A stretch of 64,000 bases of DNA. Source: Otis tarda. Its lineage: Eukaryota; Chordata; Aves; Otidiformes; Otididae. Shown here piece after piece: positions 52,810 through 61,499 of the stretch. Made by a program: the position numbers and the translations under genes. The first letter of the stretch is position 1. The number at the start of each line of letters is the position of its first letter. The notes beneath the pieces were generated by a model that was not told the DNA's origin, made no database searches, and saw only the letters and a program-made list of their open reading frames with translations. Location: NCBI GenBank assembly GCA_026413225.1, contig CM048575.1, positions 8,524,501 through 8,588,500 of the forward strand, read 5' to 3'.

Positions 52810-53110
52810 AAGTCTACGCAGATGTTACCTGCCATCTAAGTAGAGATGATGCGTAAGTGTCAATAGATAACAAAGTCTAAATAGATATAACTGTAAATAG
52901 CCATTGAAGTCTAAATAGAGAAGTCTAAAAAGGTATTGGAGTGCCACAGTGCAGAAGTCTAAATAGATACTAGCCTAAATAGATGCATAAGTGTAAATGT
53001 ATGGAAGTGTAAATAGACAAGTCTAAAGGGATATTATATATAAAGTGTAAATAGATAATATATATGAAACACATGTGTAAATAGATAAGTGTGAATGTCT
53101 GTGCTATGTA
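52810..53110. repeat. AT-rich degenerate repeat, GTCTAAATAGATA type
   Basis: About 15 irregularly spaced copies of (A)GT(C/G)TAAATAGA.A occur in roughly 300 bases, with (AT)n stretches. Units vary from 12 to 30 bases. No copy is seen in unit 3. Confidence 0.8.
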
Positions 53111-53159
53111 AGGTTTTTAAAATGGAAAGAAACCCCATTTGCAGAAAAGATTTTAAAAC

Positions 53160-53718
53160 TTGCTCCCTTTCATCTCTGTTGCAGAGAGAAAAGTGCCTTC
53201 AAAAGCTGCCCCTTCTCCTTTTCCCCCCTTTTCCTCCTTTTCCTATCTCGATTTGAGGCCAATGCCTCAACATGGGGATTTTCACCCGCGGGGCTGTGCA
53301 TGCAGAGTAGGAGCTGCCAATGCAGCACAAATATACCCCCAAACTCTGAATCTGGGTCTGCAATGGGGGGGGAACACAATTAAAATCAGTAGGTCACCCG
53401 CACGCATGTCCCCCCCATGCACCTTTCTACCCACACCCCCCACTGTCCATCCCTGTCCGTCACCCCTACCCCCCTCTGTGTCCCTGCACCGTTCCAAATG
53501 CTTTTCCGCCAAAACACTCCCCTGTGACTGGCCCCTCCACACTGCCTGCCCTCCTGTCTTGTGCCCTCACTCCCCCCTCCACCCCTGCTCTGCCTTCCCA
53601 TATTCGACCCTGCCCCCCATAACACCTCTGCCTGCAGACCCTGGGGTGATGCCTGCCCCCCACCACTCCCAAACTGACACCTCTCACCTGCTTCTCTGCA
53701 CCTCACTCCATCTCAGTT
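53160..53718 (+). repeat. C-rich tract shared by units 2 and 3
   Basis: C and T-rich DNA. The part from ATGCACCTTTCTACCCACAC (53416) to the LTR fragment aligns with 59690-60640 of unit 3 (shared TTCCAAATGCTTTTC, AAAACAC.CCCCTGTG, CTGCCTG). Long open frames on both strands reflect this composition. Confidence 0.7.
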
Positions 53719-53982
53719 GTTTTAATTTATAATTTGCAATTGTTTTCAGTTTTATCACTTGTCTTTCTGGGGTTTTATTGTTCTGTCTTTGTTATTCTTT
53801 TACTCTCTTCCTCACAAGTGGTGGTGGTGGTTTGTTTCTTTTTAATTATTAAGCTGTTTTCATCTCAACCAACGAGTTTCCTCACTTTCAGCCTTCTCAT
53901 TCTCTCCCCCTCCCACAAGGGCGGGGGCAGTGAGTGAGCAGCTGTGTGGCACCTGGTTGCTTGCTGGTGTTAAACCACAACA
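53719..53982 (+). mobile_element. LTR 3'-end fragment, unit 2
   Basis: Contains TCATCTCAACCAACGAGTTTCCTCACTTTCAGCC as the R-U5-like part and ends GGTGTTAAACCACAACA. The type resembles the LTR at 34975-35640 in its CTCAACC.ACGAGTT region. Upstream limits are not clear. The same fragment with the same flank (ACAAGGT.AGT...TGCCTGGCTGATGCTTTAGGCTC) occurs at 60640-60902, so it was there before the duplication. It is a broken fossil. Confidence 0.7.
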
Positions 53983-54690
53983 CAAGGTGAGTTGCCAGCC
54001 CTGCCTGGCTGATGCTTTAGGCTCCTTGTGTTATTCCCACCATCTTGATGCCCCCCCCTTTTCGTACCTGTCCCCCAGCCCCAGGTAAGTAATTCTGCCA
54101 AAGACAGAGCAAAACAGCCTCGGCACAATCCACAGCAATTCTGCCTCCCAAGGCACCCAACAAGCTGCTTTCTTTCGCCTCTTACTCCAAAAGCCTTTTG
54201 CATCACAGCGAGATGACAGCTGGATTTCTCCCAGCGCTGTGTTGCTGGCTGAACACGGCTTATGGGCAAGCAGATATTTACAGGGGTCTGAAACAAGGAC
54301 ACAGAGCACTGAAGTGATTGTTTTAAGGAGGCAAATGAGGCAGCCAAAGGCACTGAGCTGCTCACCGTGCAGTGGCAGAATAGCCCCTCCAGCCCACACG
54401 TGCTGTGTGTGGCAGGCAGCACAGTGATGCTGCGACGTGTGCTGGCAGGAGCGGCAAGGAGCACAAGAGCTCCAGTGCGGAGCTGAGATGGAGCCTCCAG
54501 GCCGCTGCAGTCACTTGTTCGGGCCCCCGGACAGCAGCGCCATCTCTGCTCCACGTCCACTGCAGGCGCTGGAGGGGAGGGTGGTGCCGTCACACAGCTC
54601 TAGAGACGGGGGGACACACTTTTTTTGGTACAGAGGCCACGAATGTCACTGGCCGGGCTGCGTGGGGGGAAAGGGCAGAGAAATGCAAGC
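53983..54690. other. Unit 2 spacer before promoter array
   Basis: The first 80 bases match unit 3 (60903-60980). The rest has no match seen and no convincing exon. The minus-strand frames across it run into the array and are shadows. Confidence 0.45.
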
Positions 54691-56100
54691 CCAGTACTGC
54701 GGTAAGTGGTGACTGCGTGGGGATGGTGCGAACGGGAGGGAGGAACTGGCCGTGGCTCGTCCGGCTGAACACCCAGGACAGGACCGGTACGGGGCTGCTG
54801 CCGCCTGGTGACCGAAAGCGGGTACTGCAGCTCGGAGTCGCATATACACAGTAGCCACACTACACCGAGCTCGCTGCTGCCGCCTGGTGACCAAAAGGGG
54901 GAACTGCAGCTCGTGATTCGCGCATGCTCAGTGCTCTGTCCTTCTTCTGGCAGGCAGATACCCGGTAGCGCATGCCCAGGTAACGGCACGGAACCGCGCA
55001 TGCGCAGGAACCAGCATCTCCCAGCGCATGCGCATTGTTTTGCCATTCTCCTGACAGGCACAGCTACCCGATACCGGTGACGGACACCGACCGCGCATGC
55101 CCGAATAACGGCACGGGGCCGCGCATGCGCAGGTGCCACATCCCGATGGGCATGCACATTGGCCTGCCGTTCTACTGGCAGGCACAGACGCCCCACCGCG
55201 GATACACGGGTGTCAGGCCCCGGCCGCGCATGCGCATTGCTCTGCCCTTCTCCCGGCAGGCACAAACACCCGACCGCGGATACCCGGGTGCCGGGACCCA
55301 GCAGCGCATGCGTACTGCTCTGCCCTTCTCCTGGCAGCTTCAGCCGCCCGACTGCGCATGCCCGCGTGCCGGGCCCCGGCCACGCATGCGCATTGCGCTG
55401 CCCTTCTCCTGGCAACTTCACCCGCCCGACTGCGCATGCCCGCGTGCCGGGCCCCGGCCACGCATGCGCATTGCGCTGCCCTTCTCCTGGCAACTTCAGC
55501 CGCCCGACTGCGCATGCCCGCGTGCCGGGCCCCGGCCACGCATGCGCATTGCGCTGCCCTTCTCCTGGCAACTTCAGCCGCCCGACTGCGCATGCCCGCG
55601 TGCCGGGCCCCGGCCACGCATGCGCATTGCGCTGCCCTTCTCCTGGCAACTTCACCCGCCCGACTGCGCATGCCCGCGTGCCGGGCCCCGGCCACGCATG
55701 CGCATTGCGCTGCCCTTCTCCTGGCAACTTCACCCGCCCGACTGCGCATGCCCGCGTGCCGGGCCCCGGCCACGCATGCGCATTGCGCTGCCCTTCTCCT
55801 GGCAACTTCACCCGCCCGACTGCGCATGCCCGCGTGCCGGGCCCCGGCCACGCATGCGCATTGCGCTGCCCTTCTCCTGGCAACTTCACCCACCCGACTG
55901 CGCATGCCCGCGTGCCGGGCCCCGGCCACGCATGCGCTTTGCTCTGCCCTTCTCCTGGCAGCTTCAGCCGCACAATTGCGCGTGCGCGGATGCCGGCCAC
56001 CTCTCGTGCATGCGCAGATGGCAGACATTGTCGCGCATGCGCTGTGCCCAGGAGCAGCGTGGAGGTGTGTGGCGAACGGGTCCCGGCAGCGGTGACGGGT
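54690..56100 (+). promoter_or_regulatory. Unit 2 promoter arrays with dense CGCATGCG sites
   Basis: Two modules: the GCTGCTGCCGCCTGGTGACC repeat (starts at 54794 and 54873, period 79), homologous to the unit 1 promoter array, then a longer array of CGCATGCG palindromes to about 56045. NRF1 binds YGCGCAYGCGCR and many sites here fit with zero to two changes. The array ends in a probable leader exon with donor GTGAGT at 56100-56105. Whether it drives transcription is inference. Confidence 0.55.
54917..56045. repeat. 78-bp tandem array of palindromic CGCATGCG units
   Basis: The core from about 55305 to 55945 holds eight nearly identical 78-bp units (CGCATGCGCATTGCGCTG at 55383 and 55461, and so on), each with two CATGC palindromes and CTTCTCCTGGCAACTTCA. 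Flanking units from 54917 and up to 56045 are older and diverged. 78 is a multiple of three and the units lack stops, so frames of 300-560 codons stay open on both strands; these are not proteins. Confidence 0.95.
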
Positions 56101-56937
56101 GAGTACCGAGGGCACCCGTGAGGTGAACGAGCCCCTTTGGCGGCTGCAGCGCTGTTTCCTGCCCGCTGGAAGCCCGGGGAGCCTCAAGCCGCCCGCTCGG
56201 AGGCGAGCCGGGCGAGGGCAGCCCCGGGGAGTGACCCGAGAGCAGAGAGAAGGGAAGAGGGGCAGGAAGGGGACACCCCTCCCGGGCGAAGACGCTGGGC
56301 ACCTCCCCAGCTCGCCAGAGCTCCCCCCGAGCCTCCCCCGGCCCCGTGCAGCTGCCTGCTGCTCCAGCGCATCCCGTGAAGCCTGTCCTGTAGCACCGGG
56401 CCACGTCCTGTCCTGAAGGCTGCAATGTGGGACCTCAGTGTATCTGGAGAATCCCCTGCGGCAGCCAGGCCGCTCCGGCCAGGGGCTGCGTATGGTAATA
56501 ATGGTCGCTGCTTCTTTTTTCCCCTCTCCCAGACACCGTGCAAGGCTGTGGTTGTCTGTTCTTCCCTTGGGAATGCTGTTGCTTGCACTTGCCTCAGGCT
56601 TGTGTGGGCTGTCTCTGCCCGGCCTCGCTCTCCTTGTGGTGTGGGAGCAAAAATGAACGGATGGAGCACTTACTGCCTGTGGACAGGAGCTACTGCAGCT
56701 GAAGCTGGAGAGGTCACAGAAAGGTAAAGAAGAAGAAACCAAAGGCCATTCAGCCAGCAGCTGCCTCCCACTGCGGGTGAGAGAGAGCCTGCCTCTCCGG
56801 GTGAAGAAGGATCCCTCTTTGTACTCTTCAGCAGGCCAGATTGCCAATGTGCACTGCACGGTCTGTATGCAGAACCTGAAGCATGGTATGGCCATGTAGT
56901 GTGTGAACGAGCGAGGCTATGTGTCTAGGAAGCTTAG
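56100..56937 (+). other. Unit 2 leader region
   Basis: Homologous at its start to 47640-47900. A second part (56720-56890: GAGAGAGAGCCTGCCTCTCCGGGTGA and CAGGCCAGATTGCCAA) aligns with unit 3 at 61140-61300 but is not seen in unit 1. Confidence 0.5.
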
Positions 56938-57059
56938 GTGGAGGACAGGCAAGTGGTCAGAGTTACAGAAGAGGAGAGAAGGAGAAAGTAGCATCTGACC
57001 TGTCGGACTCTCCCACCAGTGCCGGGAGTGAGAGCTGTGGTGAGTCCCTGGCCCCTGGG

Positions 57060-57560
57060 GCTCTACCTCCTCTCTTGTGTGTCCCTGTCCTTCCCTGCCC
57101 CTCCCCTGGCCCCCTGCCTTTCCCAAGTTGCTGTGATTTGTTGTTGTTGTTATTGTTTCCTTCTACCTCTCCTCTTCTCTCTCTATTCTTCTATCCTGTT
57201 CCCCCTTTCTCTCTCCCTTTAAATCTCTTGTTCTACCACTTCCTTTTGTTTTTATCCCTGCACTTTTGTTCTGCTACCTCTCCTTCCTTTTTTGGTCGTC
57301 TGTCTCTGTCCTGCAGCCCATTGCTGTTTTTGCCTTTTCCATCTCTTTGTCCTGATCTGCATCTGTATTCTCCCCCCAACTAATTTCTCCGGCTTGTTTT
57401 CTGGCCTTCTTTGTGCCTCTGCGTGCCTGCCCTGTGCCTCTGCCTTCCTATCTCTCTCTTCCCTTTCTTATGTTTGTTTCTTTATCCCTTTGTCTTGTGT
57501 ACTGTCACTGGTTTTTTTTCTGTTCTGTATCTTACTGTCTGTGACCTCCTCTGTGCCCAT
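57060..57560 (+). repeat. Pyrimidine-rich tract, unit 2
   Basis: About 500 bases of mostly C and T directly after the donor at 57040, homologous in place to 48170-48957. It is shorter than in units 1 and 3. Confidence 0.85.
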
Positions 57561-58191
57561 GGACATGTTTGCAGCCCCTGGGTGCAGAGCTTGTGGTTGA
57601 GGACAGGCACAGGGAAGGGGGTGATGTGCTGTGGGGCTTTGGCAAGGGCCCCTGCTCCTGATGGGCTCCAGCTGGGGCTGGATCTGGGGCAGCCTCAGGT
57701 GGGGCCAGTGAGGCTGAGGGTGGGGCTGGCCCTGGCCCTGCTGTATGAGGGGCCTCCAGCTGTAAAGGGAGCTGCCTGGGCATGGCTGCCTGAGGGGACT
57801 AAGGAGTGAATCACAGGCAGTTGCCTCCAGCAAGGAGTGGCGGGTCCATCTGAGCCCTCCCTGACAGAGCAGACACCAGGATGCAGTGCCAGAAGCTCCG
57901 TGCCTCTGTCGGCCACGTGTGCGAGCCACCACGTTCTGCTACATTTGTCATTCAGCCCTATCCAGAACGTAGCTCTGGTAGAAGTTAGATAGCATGCATG
58001 GTCTGTGCTAGAAATGAAGCGTAACCCTGGAGCATTTATTTTCTTGTAGGAAGCTAAAGCAGGTAGTTTTTGATAATGTTGTTATTGCATGTAATGACAT
58101 ACTTTCCTAGTTAGCTTGGTATGACACCTATTTTTTTCTACCTACACCCCAGAAAAAGTAGGTTGAGCTTTGCATCTCTCAGCATCTGAAG
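57561..58191. other. Unit 2 intron, unassigned
   Basis: A G-rich stretch at 57560-57800 (GGGGCTGG.. phrases), then ordinary AT-rich DNA. No exon is recognised. Confidence 0.45.
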
Positions 58192-59783
58192 CACCACGAG
58201 CGGCAGTTGCAGCCTCGGACTTCTTGGCAATAAGTGGAGCAGGTGAGCAGAGCACTGTGGCGCTTTTGAGAAGGAGAGTGCCACAGAAGAGATTGGTGGT
58301 AAGTGGTGTGATGTTGAAGGGCAATGCTGTTTGGTAGGTTTTATTTTTGGGTTTGTTTTTTTTTTTTGTAGATGTTGATGAGGAGCTGAGTGAGCACAGC
58401 ACCACCTTAGTTAGCAAGGGTTGTTCTTTTGAGGATGGAATCCGATTTCTGGGCCTTTGAGAGCTAAGTTGAGGGACCACAGCCGAGGAGAGAACAAGGT
58501 TGAAAACTGCAGGGAGGGTGCAGGAAATTGATGTGAGGAAGAGGGCTCCTTGGGAACAGTCTCTCTCGGGAAGGTGAAGGGGGAGACGTTAATGGTCAGT
58601 ATACGCTGGGCAAGAGTGTTGCAGCCTGTGGTGGTCTGTCTTTTATGCAGTCTCTATGCTGGATAATGTTTGTGGGCCTGTAGATGCGCTGGCAAGGGCC
58701 AGCGAGGAGCAGCACGAGCTTTCAGTGCTGGCACTTTTGGTGTGAGAGCAATCGTCTGACATTTGGTATTTTGAGGCCTTTTTTTGGTGGGTGGCTGTGT
58801 GGAGTTGACAGTGAAAGCGGGAGCACTGGCGTCCAGGAAATCCCAGAGCCCTCCTCTGCTCGGAGGCAGTTCACGAGGACAGAAGGGTTGCTGTACTCCT
58901 TAACACAAATATTCAACTTGGCACATACAGGGTGAGGAGATCTCGGCTGTACTTAGGGTTGAGAAAATGTACGTAGGCATCTGTGTCTGTCCCCTGCCTG
59001 TATCTAGGACAGTCATTCTAGTGAAACTAAAGCTGCCAATGAGTCAAAAAACGGCATGGGTGTCTGAAAAATGCAAAAGCTTTAAAGGCCGGTATCAACA
59101 GCTGTACCAAGGGTGCTGCAAAATACTCTGTCCTTCACGTGGTTTTAGTCCTGAGAAACCTCGCCCGAAAAGGAAGAGTTAGATTCCTGTCTAGCTTTAA
59201 ACTAAGGGTTTTTTCCCTCTCTCTGCTGAATGTCTGCTGCCAGCGTTTCACCGTGGTTGCCCTTTCCTTGGCCATGAAAGTATGAGATGGATGGAAAGGA
59301 GCCGTAGCGGTCTGCAAGTACAAGGTACATCTGTGATGTGTGACTGCATTTTTCCTAGGGGACTTGCCGCATGGATTTTAAAGTGAATGTTAAGAATGTG
59401 GTGATTTTCCTTCTGTAGTCTTTTAACTACATATTCAGACACAAATAAGAAAAATCAAATGAGGTGTGGTCTGGAGCATGGTCTGGCCATGGAAAAGTAA
59501 TTTATATATTCTGGACAAGGAAAAAAAAAAAGCCACTCAATTTGGGGAAAGTTGGTGTGACCCAGCGGGAGACGGAGGGGTTCTCACTGGGGCTTATGCA
59601 TTGTGGGTCATCCTGTGCAGGTTATGCCGGGTGAGTTATGTGCTGTGGATTGTCCTGCGTGGACTCCCTGCTATAGGTCATCCCTATGCACCTTTCTACC
59701 CACACATACCCCTTGTCTTTGCATGTCCGTCTCTCCCTCGTATCTGTCTCCACTGTCCCGCTCTATGTATTTCTCAGCCCTCC

Positions 59784-60344
59784 TGACACGTGGATCAAAC
59801 TCTACAACTCGGAGAGAGTTACAAAGCAGGCATGTTTATTCGGCACCGGGTATGTGGGGGATTGCTCCTCCAAAAGCACGCACACTGACAGCACATTTTA
59901 CCAAAAATTTATATGGTGCAGGTATACACATTCATAGGATTGCACAATACAGACATACATATGCGTAAGTGAGGTGGGGTTATTAAAAAAACACTTGCGT
60001 TAGCATTTCAGATCTGTCTCTGGTGGTCGTTTACTTCTTCAGGGGTCTTATCTTCCTCCAGATGAACTTTAGTCATTCACCCATGCTCTCCTTTCACTTG
60101 GTGATTTCAGCAGTTTCTTAATGACCTCTGACCAACGTTGCAGCTCCTGTTATCATGTCCTTTGCTTGACATATTAGTCCTTGACAAATACCAGTTTCTT
60201 GACAAATACCAGTCCCTGATAAGCTTAAGTGAGTTTCAAGGCAAACAGGATTGTTAGGCATTGTCCAGCAGACAGTTAGTCTCCTAAATCAAGTAATATG
60301 CAGAGAGTTAGTCTTCTAAATCAGACAGTTAATTCCCTGTATCA
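59784..60344 (-). mobile_element. Solo LTR inserted in unit 3
   Basis: On the minus strand it runs TGATACAGGGAATTAAC to CCACGTGTCA (561 bases) with TATAAA-like CATATAAAT and AATAAACATGCCTGC near the end, as in avian retroviral LTRs. Its place is empty in unit 2 near 53485. Flanks CTCC and CTTCC suggest a short, imperfect target duplication. No internal region is present, so it is a fossil solo LTR younger than the duplication. Confidence 0.75.
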
Positions 60345-60639
60345 CTTCCAAATGCTTTTCACTAAAACACCCCCCTGTGCAAGATTTTCCTCCCTTGTGA
60401 GGTTTTTTTTCCCCCTGCGTTTTGCCAGTTGCGTGCCCTGCACTCTTGTTTTGTGTCCCCATTCCCACTGCTCCAGCCCTGTTCGATGCCCCCCTTTTTG
60501 GCACTGCCTCCCCATAACTCCTTTGTCTCGGCATCCTCGGGGTGCTGCCTGTGTTCCCCAACTTGCCCACTGCTCCCCATCCCCAATTTTAATGCAGCTT
60601 GTTTCCATTCTAAAATGAAAACACTCTAAAATGTTTTGA

Positions 60640-60902
60640 TTTGAAACTTACAAGTGTGTTCATTTGTATCAGTTGCATGTCTTGGGTTTTCTTTTTCTGT
60701 ATTTTTTTTTTGTTCCACTTTTCCTTACCAGGTGGTTGTTTTTTTCCTTAATACTAAACTTTCCTTAATATTAAAATTTTTATCTCAAGTCACAAGAATT
60801 GTCACTTTGACCTTTCTGAGTCTCTCCCCATGCCACAGGGTCAGGGGCAGTGGGCGAGCAATTGTGTGCTGCGTAGTTGCTGGCTGGGGTTAAACCACGG
60901 CA
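60640..60902 (+). mobile_element. LTR 3'-end fragment, unit 3
   Basis: Second copy of the fragment at 53719-53982, ending GGGGTTAAACCACGGCA, with matching flanks. It was copied with the unit and is a broken fossil. Confidence 0.7.
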
Positions 60903-60970
60903 CAAGGTCAGTGGCAAGCCATGCCTGGCTGATGCTTTAGGCTCTCGATGTCATTCCTAGTGTCTTGACA

Positions 60971-61393
60971 GTTTGTCTTTGTTCTTTGTCACTGCTTTTT
61001 AGTGCCTTTTCCTCTTCTGTTTTGGGCAGTAGTGGTTGTGGAGCCGCTCCAGGTAGCCACCCTCTCAAGGGCAAGGGGGTGGCAAAGCCGCAAGCTGGTG
61101 CACAGTCCGGTCGGACGAAGGCAGACGCCTATCACTGTGGATCGGTATTCCGGAAGATGTAACTGAAGGCCATCTGACTGGCAGTTGCCTGTACTGCATG
61201 CAAGAGAGAGCCTGCCTTTCTGGGTGAGGAAGATCCCGTTTTGAAGGCCGCAGCAGGCTAGATTGCCAAAGTGCACCGCAGGGTCTGTACGCATAATTTA
61301 AAATGGGGTATGATCAAGTAGTGGGTGAGGGAGGCTACATTTCTAGGGAGCTTTGTCTCGTAAGAGCTTTAACGCATGCCCCTGTTTTCTTAG
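60971..61393 (+). other. Unit 3 leader region lacking the promoter arrays
   Basis: It aligns with 56720-56937 but the 79-bp and 78-bp arrays are missing, a deletion of about 2 kb relative to unit 2. Unit 3 may therefore have no promoter of this type. Confidence 0.5.
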
Positions 61394-61494
61394 GTTTGGG
61401 ACAGTCAAGCAACTGGAGTTACAGAAGAGGAAGGGAAGAGAGGAGAAAGAAGGGTCTGAACTGGCAAACCCTCCCTGGAGTGCCGAGAGCTGTG
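61394..61494 (+). pseudogene. Unrecognised gene, tandem unit 3, first exon copy
   Basis: Acceptor TTTTCTTAG and donor GTGAGT flank 101 bases homologous to 48024-48138 and 56938-57039. One frame keeps LELQKRKGREEKEGSELANP and SAESC. Later exons, if any, lie past the window edge behind the pyrimidine tract. Confidence 0.4.
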
Positions 61495-61499
61495 GTGAG

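Larger units (their letters stand above)
56938..58931 (+). pseudogene. Unrecognised gene, tandem unit 2, decayed copy
   Basis: Exon equivalents are at 56938-57039 (donor GTGAGT intact), 58192-58242 and 58776-58931. The last keeps QEIPEPSSARRQFTRTEGLLYS, close to unit 1, and the 51-base exon keeps GLLGNKWSR against GLLGNQWSR. The counterpart of the unit 1 exon at 50456 (here about 59225-59320) has a stop (AAAGTATGAG) and has lost its AG acceptor. The 49384 and 49524 exons and the terminal exon have no clear match. It therefore looks like a broken or shortened paralogue. Confidence 0.5.
59690..60970 (+). repeat. Unit 3 start, duplicate of 53416-54060
   Basis: ATGCACCTTTCTACCCACAC at 59688 matches 53414 and opens unit 3. 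Similarity continues on both sides of the LTR insertion at 59784-60344 and through the LTR fragment ending at 60902 to GCTTTAGGCTC near 60943. The offset between units is about 6.27 kb before the insertion and about 6.9 kb after it. Confidence 0.75.

Noticed and set aside
54600-56895. Open frames of 320-560 codons on both strands with CA.RAP.TH or ACVAGARHAGM repeats
   Set aside because: They come from the 78-bp array without stops. Opposite frames are equally open, so there is no coding signal.
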